Shown in pieces: positions 35,519-48,180 of a DNA stretch of 62,360 bases (position 1 is its first letter; every line of letters starts with the position of its first letter). Origin of the DNA: Mesobacterium pallidum (GTDB lineage: Bacteria > Pseudomonadota > Alphaproteobacteria > Rhodobacterales > Rhodobacteraceae); contig NZ_JAIMID010000025.1 of NCBI RefSeq assembly GCF_019966535.1, positions 1 through 62,360 on the forward strand, given 5' to 3'. The notes under the pieces were generated by a model, which did no database searches, had not been told where the DNA came from, and saw only the letters and a list, made by a program, of their open reading frames with translations. The translations under genes were made by a program, and so were the position numbers.

Positions 35519-37768
35519 CTATTGGTGTCTGTGTGTCGCGGCCTCAACAGGCGCGTTTGACCAATGCGACCTGGTTGCCTTGTAAGACAACATGGTATGA
35601 AAGCAGATCGTTCGCGACAACTGACGTGCGGGATAGATCTGAATGCCTTCGGCCAGTTGCCCATCCGGCATGATGGCAATGCGGGCAAAAGCGCGAGTCA
35701 ATGCCCCTGGCCCGGTCGCAAGCCACAAGCTCTCGCCGCTGGTTGAATGGAATGCATGTGCCGCGTCATCAAGCGCGGCGCGAATGATCGGGTCCTTGGG
35801 CGCAACCGCGATGAAATTGTTGCCCACGCTCATGACGTTTTCCTGGTAGCCCACAAATCTCAGCTCCGGATCCACGACTTCCGACAGCCGGCCGACACAT
35901 CTGTCGTCCGCATCCAAGTAGATACCACCTTCGTGCCAAAGCAGTGCCAGGCGCAGAATGTCGGACCTTCCCGCTGGATGCGGGGCCAGCCGAAAGCCTC
36001 GAAGGGCTGCGTCTTCCCCTTTGTCTCGCAAGTACCGGACCGCCCGGACGTCGTCAAAAAGGTCAAAGTCATACCCCGGATTCAGGCTCCGGTTCCACAT
36101 GACCAGATCCGCCACATCCTGCGGCAGGTCGGTTGTATCCCAGAACTGGAAGACCTGTGGCGGTATGGTGGGACGTTCAGGATCACGGCGAACATTGCGC
36201 GACGTCGCTCCGATGCGCCCGAGCCGATTCAAGGCGGCCATCGCGCTGATCGCCGCCGGCGTATTCGTCGGCTCCTGATCGAGCTTGGACAGGAAGTGCA
36301 AGAGTGCCGAGTTTTGGTCGGACGTCGCTGCGCAATGGGCCAGATCTTCCGGGCTGCAGAAAAGTCGGTACTCGTTCAAGATCTGTCCAGGCAAGGACGT
36401 CAGGATCTTGTCGCTGACCAGGCCGCTGGCATCTCTCAATTTTCTCAGTCTGTTGCGGTGCGCCATGCTGCGGGCCGCGTCTTCCAGTTGCCCAAGAAGC
36501 GTTTCGATTCTCGCGCGCAGTTCCCAAACGAGCAGATTGGACGGGTCTCGTTCGGCCAGCTCTTTCAGGCTCTTGACGGCATCCGCGAAGTCACCCTTCT
36601 CGAACGCGATTTCACTTTGAACCCGGCCTTTCTGGATGTCGTTTCTCGTTCCGTCATCCGGAATGGAAGCAAGGAGCCACTGAGCTTTCTCGAGATCTCC
36701 CATCTGTAGATGGTCGTTCGCAAGCTGAAGGATGATCGGGACATCGCCGGGGTTAGCACCAAGGTAATTTTCCAGGGTTTCTATGGCCGCAGTCAAATCA
36801 CCTAGCCGCCGTTGCCCCAGGGCAAGGAGGCTCGTCTGCTCAGATGTGCGCGAGGACGGGGCGATGGAAGACAGGAGCGCGACGGCCGCGGTACCCTCCT
36901 TTCGCTGCATGTGAATTCTGGCCTGTTGGAGAAGGACACCTGCATTGTCGGGCGCCAATTGACGGCAGGCTCGCATCGCTTCGTCACAGGCGTCGAGCTC
37001 GCCACAAAGATTGAGATTGTGCGCGGCAAGCAGTAGCAGGCCAAGCTGAGATCCCGGTGTCGTCACGATCGACTTGCACTCAAGGACAATCTCCTCCCGC
37101 AGTTCCAAGGCCATCATGGCTTGCCACTTGAGCGTTTGCAGATGGAGATGATCGGGCTTGGCAAGGAGACCGGCCTTGGCAAACGACAGCATCGCCTTGA
37201 ACTCACCCAAAGCGCCGCTGGCCCGGGCGCCCAGAACACTGTGCCATGCGCGATGCACGTCCGGCACGGCATAGCTGTTCAGAAGGTCCAGAGCGTCGCG
37301 CGCCGCGCCTCTGGTCACCTTCATCTGTGCCAGTTGCAGAACGACTTCAGTCAAAGGGGTGATTGCCTCTTCCAAGAAGGCTTCGGCTTCGTCAGCGCGC
37401 CCCATGGAAAACAAGATGCGGCTCCGCACCATTCTCAGGCGAGGGCTGTCGACCAGTGTCTTTAGCTGCTGCTGAACCAGGTACAATGCATACTGTGGAG
37501 AAACCAACTCTTGCGCCTGCTGAATGATGCCCGCCTTCTTCCAAGGCGTCTCGGCACGATCGACCGCGGCCTCCAGGTAGGTTCGGCTCTTTGCGGTCTG
37601 ACCCAGCGCCACATGGGCTGTCGCGATGGCGAGCAGGGCCTCCTCTCCCAGCAGGTCATTCGGGATTGCAGCCGCAGCCTCGAGAACACCTGCCGGGTCG
37701 CCGCGGCCCGCCAGGTCGAGAAGTTCTTGGATCTGCAACTCGGCTGCTTTCTGGGGCGCGCTGTCCAT
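35519..37768 (-). CDS. TPR-repeat protein with GT32-like glycosyltransferase domain
   Basis: 749 aa from ATG 37768 (GTG 37780 is also in frame). Residues 1 to about 430 are helical repeats of TPR type (for example GDPAGVLEAAAAIPNDLLGE and GDLTAAIETLENYLGANPGD). Residues about 535-735 form a GT32/DXD-type transferase: IPPQVFQFWDTTDLPQDV, then RSDILRLALLWHEGGIYLDADD, with the DXD near 617. Such domains occur in capsular and mannosyl/galactosyl transferases. Upstream of rmlC on the same strand and probably part of the same glycan programme. Confidence 0.82.
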   Translation of the reverse strand: MDSAPQKAAELQIQELLDLAGRGDPAGVLEAAAAIPNDLLGEEALLAIATAHVALGQTAKSRTYLEAAVDRAETPWKKAGIIQQAQELVSPQYALYLVQQQLKTLVDSPRLRMVRSRILFSMGRADEAEAFLEEAITPLTEVVLQLAQMKVTRGAARDALDLLNSYAVPDVHRAWHSVLGARASGALGEFKAMLSFAKAGLLAKPDHLHLQTLKWQAMMALELREEIVLECKSIVTTPGSQLGLLLLAAHNLNLCGELDACDEAMRACRQLAPDNAGVLLQQARIHMQRKEGTAAVALLSSIAPSSRTSEQTSLLALGQRRLGDLTAAIETLENYLGANPGDVPIILQLANDHLQMGDLEKAQWLLASIPDDGTRNDIQKGRVQSEIAFEKGDFADAVKSLKELAERDPSNLLVWELRARIETLLGQLEDAARSMAHRNRLRKLRDASGLVSDKILTSLPGQILNEYRLFCSPEDLAHCAATSDQNSALLHFLSKLDQEPTNTPAAISAMAALNRLGRIGATSRNVRRDPERPTIPPQVFQFWDTTDLPQDVADLVMWNRSLNPGYDFDLFDDVRAVRYLRDKGEDAALRGFRLAPHPAGRSDILRLALLWHEGGIYLDADDRCVGRLSEVVDPELRFVGYQENVMSVGNNFIAVAPKDPIIRAALDDAAHAFHSTSGESLWLATGPGALTRAFARIAIMPDGQLAEGIQIYPARQLSRTICFHTMLSYKATRSHWSNAPVEAATHRHQ

Positions 37769-38027
37769 TGTCAGACCCACCGCTTCCCAGGGTGCGGTGA
37801 GTAGCGCGGGCTTTGCGCCGCCTCTCTATTTCGTCTGGTCATCTGGCCACGATCCAAAATTGCTGCCTCTTTCGCATCGTTAGCAACACAAGGCCGCGTG
37901 CGTGAGCCCTGCTGCCGAGCGCCTGGCGAGTATTTGCCCGTTCGGGGTCAGGATGATGCTGTCTGAGGCCGAAGTCCAGATGATGCACGGGCTAGGCCTT
38001 ACCGAAGGATGATCAAAAACACCTGCC

Positions 38028-38054
38028 GATAGTGCCCCGCGGCGTGGTGTAGGA
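38028..38054 (+). repeat. IS256-family left terminal inverted repeat
   Basis: Begins GATAGTGCCCCGCGGCGTGG; matches the reverse complement of 39377-39403 at 26 of 27 bases. Confidence 0.9.
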
Positions 38055-38084
38055 GCGCCGACCTTCGGAGAGGTCCGGGTCTGA

Positions 38085-39281
38085 TCAGGATGCCACCGCG
38101 GGCAACCTGACGGTGGGATTGTCGGTGACACGAGCCAGGGTTTCAAGCGACATATACCGCCGCGCCACCGCCCACTCGTCATTGGTCTCGAGCATCAGCG
38201 CGCCGACGAGGCGCACGATGGCGGCATCGTTTGGGAAGATCCCGATGACATCGGCGCGTCGTTTCACCTCTCGGTTCACCCGCTCCAGCGGATTTGTGGA
38301 TGCGATCTAGGTCCAGTGTTCGCGGGGGAAAGACATGTACGCGAGGACATCGTCCCGTGAGGCATCCAGTAGCGCGCCGAGCTTGGGTTGTTTTTCACGA
38401 AGCGCATCCGCCACGATGGTCCACTGGGCCTCGGCATCGACCTTGCTCTCCTGGGCGAAGATCGTCTTCAGCATCGCCGCCACTGCAGTGCGCTGTTTCG
38501 TCGGAGCGTGCGCCAGGGCATTGCGCATCCAGTGGATACGGCAGCGCTGCTGGGTCGCGTTGAATACACGCCGTGCAGCCGCTCGCAGGCCCTTGTGGTC
38601 ATCGGCGATCACCAACTTCACCCCTCGCAGGCCCCGGTCGGCAAGGCTGCGCAGAAAATCCGTCCAGAAGGTTTCAGCTTCGGACGGGCCGGTGGCCACG
38701 CCCAGCACCTCGCGCTTGCCGTCCTCGTTCACGGCCACAGCGAGTATCACCGCCTTGCTTATGATCCGTCCGCCTTCCCTGACCTTGAGATATGTGGCGT
38801 CGAGCCAGAGATAGGGCCACGCGCCTTCCAAGGGGCGGGCCAAGAAGGCGTCGACCCGCTCGTCGATTTCCATGCACAGCCGACTGACCTGGCTCTTGGA
38901 CATGCCACCAGCCCCAATGGCCTTGACCAGGTCATCGACCGACCGCGTGGAAATGCCATGAACGTAGGCCTCCTGGATCACCGCCACCAAAGCCTTCTCC
39001 GCCGTCCGTCGGGGCTCCAGGAAGCTGGGGAAATAGCTGCCCTTGCGCAGCTTCGGGATCTCCAGTGCGATCCGGCCGGCTCGCGTATCCCACTCACGCT
39101 CCCGGTATCCGTTCCGCTGGGCCTCGCGCATCGGCGAGCGCGTGCCCTTGGCTGCGCCAGTCCGCGCTTCGATCTCGGCCTCCATGATGCGCTCGGCGGC
39201 AAAGGCCAGCATCTCGCGCACGAGGTCGCCATCAGCCTGCTTCTCAACCAGCTCCATCAGCGCCATTCTGTCGTCGGTCAT
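38085..39281 (-). pseudogene. IS256-family transposase interrupted by an amber codon
   Basis: From ATG 39281 (GGAG upstream) the frame runs to TAG at 38309-38307, then continues in the same frame to TGA 38087-38085, a total of about 398 codons, the family length. Before the amber codon are the catalytic Asp motifs LWLDATYLKV and VKLVIADDHKG. After it is the family C-terminus IASTNPLERVNREVKRR, which contains the Glu that corresponds to the third catalytic residue of IS256. In relatives the amber position is usually Lys (HWxKI), so AAG to TAG is likely. The truncated product should be inactive unless the codon is suppressed. Confidence 0.88.
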
Positions 39282-39376
39282 CGTTATCTCCGTTTCAGGT
39301 TTCAGGTCTCGCAACCCAAACCTTCTTCGAAGATCGACGGTGACCGCCAGCGCCGCCTGTGGCGCCGCTCGCGGCT

Positions 39377-39403
39377 TCCTACACCACGCCCCGGGGCACT
39401 ATC
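39377..39403 (-). repeat. IS256-family right terminal inverted repeat
   Basis: Inverted partner of 38028-38054, one mismatch in 27. It is the end nearest the transposase start. Confidence 0.9.
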
Positions 39404-39895
39404 CACCTGCGCGAGGAGCCACTAGTGAGCGATGCACCGGCTTACCGCATCTCACAGCGCACACGACCAGCCTGCTTGCAGGCCAGCCTGGCGATTGCAC
39501 AGCGGCTACGTCCACTTCGCGCCCGAAAATGTGCCACAAACACCGGACCGCTCCCCGAGACTACACAGAATGGTTGCATTTGAACTTTACAGCGGGCCAT
39601 AAGATCCTTGCGTGACGGACGGATACAAAACTGTGTACTGACCGCTTCGCCACCGCCCACAGAAGCGACCAATTGGCTTAGCTATGAAGCACTCTCATTC
39701 GCAGATCTTGACGTTCTTTGCGTCCGGCAACCCGAGTGGTTAGACGACATGCAAGATGCCTCAAAATGACGGTCTCCACGGTCGTCGGATGTCCGGTCAT
39801 GGTCGGGCTATTTTGACAGCCTCGCTTATGGCATCGCGAGTTGTTGAGATGCATGGATACTGCATGTTCAGAAGACCCCACCTTATGGATTATCG
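39404..39895. other. Intergenic region beside the IS
   Basis: 492 bp. No supported ORF; short open frames on both strands lack signatures. It starts with the right-hand target duplication. Confidence 0.5.
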
Positions 39896-40951
39896 ATGAC
39901 TGAATTCCCAGAGCTGATCCTGCATATCGGCACAACCAAGACAGGATCCACCGCAATACAAGTAGCGCTGCGAAAAAGCTCGGACTCTCTTGCAAAGGAC
40001 GCTGCAGCGTTCTTGGGTATTTCCCTAGAAAATGTTCAAGAAGCGCGTGCCTATCCGTGGTGCCAACCGGGCGATGCGGGAAGATTGCTGGCCGGTGATT
40101 TTGCAAAGCGCGAAGAGCAGGTGGCAGCAGTGGTTCTTGCGGCTCTGACGCGGCTGCGCCAGCAAGGCGTGCAAACAGCAATATGGAGCAATGAGGCATT
40201 TTTTGGCAATGCCAAGATCATACCACTGATCAAACGCCTTCGCGATGCCGGAGTTCGAGTGAGGGTCATCATCTACATCCGACGGCATGATAAATGGGCA
40301 CTGAGCGCCTATGTTCAGTTTGCACTCAAGGGCAAAGACTATTCAGGGCGAGTCAAGAAGTTCGCTGACTGGGCTGCCCCCCGTTCCATTAAGGCGCCTT
40401 TCTTGCGGAGATGGCAGGACGCTTTTCCTGGACTTGTGGAATTGTACAATTTCGACGTGATCGACGACGTAGTCGACCATTTTTGCCGGATTGTGGGTTT
40501 GGTGGGCGTCGAAGGCGGCCGGGCCAACTCTGCGCCGTCCAACGCGTTGCTGTCAGCCTGGTTGGTGCACAATGATCGTAGCAATGATAGTGTTAAGCCA
40601 CTTGCTTTTCGCAAGCTAGGTAAAGCGCTTGATATTTTGGGTCCACTAGAAACCGGACACCCGAAGACACCGCCTCTGGCGGAGTTGTACCCTTCCGAGC
40701 AAGATCTTCGCAGCCTTTTGACGAACGTTTCCGACGATCTCGATGCAGTGAATCAAGTCTTGGTCGAACAGGGTGAGCCGCCGTTGGATGTCTCGAATGT
40801 CTCGGTCAGGCAAGCAACAGTAGACAGCTGGGAACTGGACCAGATCCTTTTCCAAGCCGTGTTCAGCCTTCAGCGTCAAGTGTTTGAGTTGCAAGATGAA
40901 CTTGAGAAGGTCAAGGCGAATAGATCAACGGAAAGCTCTTCGACGCCATGA
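39896..40951 (+). CDS. Sulfotransferase-like P-loop protein
   Basis: 351 aa. LILHIGTTKTGSTAIQVAL is the same P-loop as in 12621-13811 and 29088-30101, and VRVIIYIRRHDKWALSAYVQ matches the 3'-phosphate-binding region. Beyond these motifs it is diverged from the other two. The C-terminus (about 310-345) is a short predicted coiled coil (LQRQVFELQDELEKVKANR). Lower GC than the neighbouring nuclease gene. Probably another polysaccharide sulfotransferase; evidence is motif-level. Confidence 0.62.
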   Translation: MTEFPELILHIGTTKTGSTAIQVALRKSSDSLAKDAAAFLGISLENVQEARAYPWCQPGDAGRLLAGDFAKREEQVAAVVLAALTRLRQQGVQTAIWSNEAFFGNAKIIPLIKRLRDAGVRVRVIIYIRRHDKWALSAYVQFALKGKDYSGRVKKFADWAAPRSIKAPFLRRWQDAFPGLVELYNFDVIDDVVDHFCRIVGLVGVEGGRANSAPSNALLSAWLVHNDRSNDSVKPLAFRKLGKALDILGPLETGHPKTPPLAELYPSEQDLRSLLTNVSDDLDAVNQVLVEQGEPPLDVSNVSVRQATVDSWELDQILFQAVFSLQRQVFELQDELEKVKANRSTESSSTP

Positions 40952-41333
40952 GGGCAATTTCCAAGAACTTTAGGCGCTGACCTGCCCCCGTTCGGCGCTC
41001 GGCTACCAGATCCCCGCCGCCTATTCCATCCCATGTTCCCTCCTCGCAATCGGGCAATTGTCACCTTCCGGCTTTGGTTTCAGCTGGATTAGCGCCGGGG
41101 GTCAGAGCACTGCCACCGAAGTCAGCTCTCACCAGTACCGCCTCTCTGTCACGCTCCCCGCCCGGCTGACGTGGCGAAATGCCGCACGGCTTGATTGACG
41201 GCTGAAACAATCGCCCCTCATACTCGCACCACTATAGCGCGAGGCGCCGGGTGTGCTGGTTCTGAACCGTGGGCGACCCCGACAGGATCACGGTTGGTCT
41301 CGCGCGGCTTTCAAAACCACCTAGGGGGTGATC
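40952..41333. other. Intergenic region
   Basis: 382 bp before the nuclease gene. Nothing recognised except the strong GGGGGTG ribosome-binding site at its right end. Confidence 0.5.
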
Positions 41334-45335
<4,002 letters not shown>

Positions 45336-45355
45336 TCACCTTTTCGGCGGATCAA

Positions 45356-45390
45356 GGGGCCGGGCACCTGGCGGTGCCCGGCCCCTTTTT
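45356..45390 (+). terminator. Rho-independent terminator of the nuclease gene
   Basis: Perfect 13-bp arms (45356-45368 and 45373-45385) around the loop TGGC, followed by TTTTT (45386-45390), starting 20 bp after the stop codon. Confidence 0.95.
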
Positions 45391-45400
45391 CATGCGAGAC

Positions 45401-45464
45401 ACGCGTTGCCCGGGGAGCTTGCCTGCACGATGCATCGTGCAGGCAAGCTCCCCGGGCAACGCGT
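45401..45464. repeat. Perfect 64-bp palindrome
   Basis: Two 32-bp arms with no spacer: 45401-45432 begins ACGCGTTGCCCGGGGAGCTT and 45433-45464 is its exact reverse complement; the centre is GATGCATC. The bases just outside do not pair. It starts 11 bp after the T-run of the nuclease terminator and has no T-run of its own. Function unknown. Confidence 0.95.
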
Positions 45465-46854
45465 CCAGTCCTACACACCATCATGCACTCCTTGTCCGTC
45501 ACCAAGAGGTACCGGATTATTCCAATGAATGCTTTGCGACCGATCATGACCCGGCCAGGAACATCGGACCTTTAACGAATGCGCCGGTCGCGTCACGTGG
45601 CAAGCCGGCATGACTCGCGCCGGCCAAACCGGCGCCTTTTCCAGGATGGGCTGAGCTTACGATCAGACCGCCTGGGCAGTGAAAGTGGGACCGGGGAAGA
45701 CCTCGACAAGATCGCCGCGGCCTGTCGCGAAGCCGCCTGTCCCATTCAGCGCCATGAAGACCTTCAACGTCGAGCCCCATAAAGACCCGCGGCCCCGCTT
45801 AAGCTCTGGTTCATTGGATGTCCCAACGATCGTGTCGTGCATATCGCGCGACAGCGGCAATGTCCGGCCGGATCATCGGGGTTTCTGAACAGACTCAGAG
45901 CCAAGGTCACCAACTTCCACCTCGACCGGGCTTGCCCGGTTTGGTATGGACTATCTTGAGTGCGCAGGATGCGCCCGCCCCCCGGTTCGGCCAGTCGGCC
46001 GAGCAAAAAGGCCCGGTGCATGCATCCTGCTACGAACTCCATCTCTGGAATCTCTCGCGGAGTCACCATCCGGGCTCGTTTCCGTTGCCTGACCACTTGG
46101 GCCTCGGAAACGGCAATCGCGTGGTTTCGACCTCCCGTTCTCCGCCCGCTTGCAAGACCCAAAAAACGTGGAGCCACCGACTGGCGGCCGTCGGACAAAT
46201 CAAGCCGTCTATTCCTCGGGGACATCACCCGGCCCTGCAGATGCTTGGCTCAGCCCGGCCCTGCGAGATACACGGAACTAAACCCGCCCGGGCTCGCGCT
46301 CGGGGGACTGCACTGAAAGGTGCGGGACGGGCGATAAGCCCGTGGGCAAGCGTCTGGCCAACGATATCGGCACCGTGTGGATACGAGGAACAGCGCTGAG
46401 ACTTGCACCTGGTGGTGGGGGGGCAAGTACGGGTGGCGGGACTGCGCCCAAATTCAAATTTCTACCTTAGATTGCTTTTCAAGCTCGGCCGCTCGCCTAG
46501 GCGTCCCCTTGGCAAGAATGATGAACTTCGCCCCTCTCCGCCGCTAACTCAGAGCGCGCGCCGCGGTCTTTCGGAGCAGCCACAGAAAGCGACGACATGC
46601 CCGTCAAGACTTACTTATGATAGAAAATGGTTAAGGTTTGCTAAGGTCGCCGAGAAAATTGTCGCGGAATTGAGCCTCAGGTTCGCGCCCCATCCTTGCC
46701 CTTTTCCGTTTTGCGCGCCAGGCACGATTACTACCAAAAATTGCTCGAGTAACTACTGTGCGCTGACTAAAGATTGAAAAGTGTTGACAATTGTTGATAT
46801 TTCGGACCAAACACACTGCGCTCGTGACATCCGCCTGCGTCCAATCTTGCCACC
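45465..46854. other. 1.4-kb region without a recognised gene
   Basis: Open frames exist on both strands (for example 45764-46228 minus and 45818-46399 plus) but they overlap each other, have no family signature and no convincing ribosome site. The right part (46600-46810) is AT-rich. It may be decayed DNA between two modules, with a LacI-gene fragment at its right edge. Confidence 0.5.
46627..46634 (-). promoter_or_regulatory. CtrA-type half-site
   Basis: ATGGTTAA, the reverse complement of TTAACCAT, the described CtrA half-site. The surrounding bases (ATGGTTAAGGTTTGC) almost repeat the inverse of those around 48137. No gene is placed to be its target on this side, so it may be remnant or chance. 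Confidence 0.2.
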
Positions 46855-46936
46855 CGGCTCTACTCGTCTCCCCGACACCAGCCGGAACCCCAGGTCGACC
46901 TTCGCCGCGCCCACCACGTGCCGCACGACGCCGACG
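46855..46936 (-). pseudogene. Fragment of a LacI-family regulator gene (3' end)
   Basis: The minus strand reads VRHVVGAAKVDLGFRLVSG, matching the C-terminus AARHVMGDGPVAEAKVDLGF of the LacI-type gene at 53180-54184. The nucleotide match to 53176-53275 is strong apart from an 18-nt gap and scattered changes. No intact reading frame remains. The fragment and the intact gene flank the cellulose-like module in the same orientation. Confidence 0.75.
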
Positions 46937-46950
46937 CCCCCGGGGCGGCG

Positions 46951-48048
46951 CTAGCGCATCCGGTTCTGGATCCGGGCCAGCGCCTGCGACAGGGTCACGC
47001 TTTCGCGGCTCGAATGGAACTCTTCGGGATAGACCTCGCGCCCTTCGGCGATGTCGTCGGCGATATCGGCCAGCCGCTGGATCGGGCGGATGAAGTGGTT
47101 CGCGAAGATCGCCACCGCCGACACCATAATGGCCAGGAAGCACCCCAGGCTGAGCCACAGCGAGAACGGCATGCCGCGGGTCAGCTGGACGTTCAGCTGC
47201 GCCGGCACGCGGGTCACCAGTTGCAGGTCCACCGGCGGCATTTGCGCGGCATCCACCAGCCGGGGCACGATGGCATAGATATCCTGCAAGCCGTCACGGG
47301 ATTCGACGCCGCGAACGGACGGGGTGTTGAGCGACAGGTAGGTCATCAGGGACAGCGATTCGTCGGGCATCGCACCGCCCAGCAGAACGTTGCCCGACCG
47401 GTCGAGGATATAGGCGTCGAGCCCAAGCTGATTTGCCGTCCGGCGCACGTAATCGGTCAACCAGTCCACGCGCAGCGCATAGACGAACACGCCCATGACG
47501 TCGCCGGCGCGGCCCACCACGGGCGTCACCATCTTGATCACGCGTTCGCCATTCTGCGGATCTTCGCCGCGTCTGGCCGCGACCGAGGTCGAGACGTTGT
47601 CGATATAGCCGCCCTTCAAGCCTTCGCGGAACCAGCGGGCCGAGCCGACGTCGTCGCCTTCGTTGGCGCGTTGCGAGCCGACACGCACGATGCCGCCCCG
47701 GTCCACGTAGCCGGCCCAGGCGACGCGGCGCGATGCCTTGACGACCGCATCGGCAAAGGACTGCACGTCCTGGCGATCCGTCGGGTTGATGGCGCCGGCG
47801 ACCGCGTTGATCGAATCCCATTCCCGTTCGACCGACTGGCTGACCGCCATTTGCAGCGCCTGCGTGCTGCGCAGGGCATGATCTGCCTGCAACTGCGTGT
47901 CGACGGTCCGGCCATGGTTGGCGATCGGCATCCAGAGGCCGACGATTCCCAGCAGGCCAAAGACAAAGGCCATGCCGATAATTGAGATGACGAGTTTGGG
48001 TGCGTGATACATGTCTTGCCGCTGAGGGATACTGCCTACGAATGCCAT
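46951..48048 (-). CDS. Membrane sensor with periplasmic Cache-like domain and HAMP, no output domain
   Basis: 365 aa from ATG 48048 (GGAGAG upstream). TM1 is at about 20-42 (LVISIIGMAFVFGLLGIVGL) and TM2 at about 277-298. The roughly 230-residue periplasmic part between them looks like a Cache/PDC sensor (AWAGYVDRGGIVRVGS, then GLDAYILDRSGNVLLGG). A HAMP domain follows TM2 (RPIQRLADIADDIAEG) and the protein ends about 35 residues later. The expected GGDEF/EAL, kinase or chemotaxis domain is absent. Divergent from the endoglucanase gene with a shared 130-bp control region. It may signal through a partner, or it may be a truncated regulator. Confidence 0.75.
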   Translation of the reverse strand: MAFVGSIPQRQDMYHAPKLVISIIGMAFVFGLLGIVGLWMPIANHGRTVDTQLQADHALRSTQALQMAVSQSVEREWDSINAVAGAINPTDRQDVQSFADAVVKASRRVAWAGYVDRGGIVRVGSQRANEGDDVGSARWFREGLKGGYIDNVSTSVAARRGEDPQNGERVIKMVTPVVGRAGDVMGVFVYALRVDWLTDYVRRTANQLGLDAYILDRSGNVLLGGAMPDESLSLMTYLSLNTPSVRGVESRDGLQDIYAIVPRLVDAAQMPPVDLQLVTRVPAQLNVQLTRGMPFSLWLSLGCFLAIMVSAVAIFANHFIRPIQRLADIADDIAEGREVYPEEFHSSRESVTLSQALARIQNRMR

Positions 48049-48136
48049 TCGACTCTCCACTTGTCACCTGAAGCCCAGGAAATCATCACCTAATTTGCTT
48101 GGTTTTCAGTCTCTAGGCGGCAACTGTGGCAAAACC

Positions 48137-48144
48137 TTAACCAT
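48137..48144 (+). promoter_or_regulatory. CtrA-type half-site in the cellulose-module promoter region
   Basis: TTAACCAT, an exact match to the described CtrA half-site, 36 bp before the endoglucanase ATG and between the divergent sensor and endoglucanase genes. A one-mismatch relative (TTGGTTAA, 49260-49267) lies before the HlyD-like gene. Confidence 0.35.
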
Positions 48145-48180
48145 GCTGTGAAATTTACGGAGCGTAAGGCGGAGGACGTG

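Larger units (their letters stand above)
38028..39403. mobile_element. IS256-family insertion sequence
   Basis: 1376 bp bounded by 27-bp inverted repeats that differ at one base (38028-38054 and 39377-39403, ends GATAGTGCCCCG). Flanks CACCTGCC (38020-38027) and CACCTGCG (39404-39411) look like an 8-bp target duplication with one change. It holds one transposase gene, interrupted by an amber codon. It lies between a glycosyltransferase and a sulfotransferase-like gene and does not visibly break either. Confidence 0.9.

Noticed and set aside
38085..38279. Separate 64-aa gene beside the transposase
   Set aside because: It is the C-terminus of the IS256-family transposase, in frame after the amber codon.
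45764..46399. Overlapping open frames on both strands in the gap after the nuclease
   Set aside because: No motif, no ribosome site and mutual overlap; treated as unassigned DNA.
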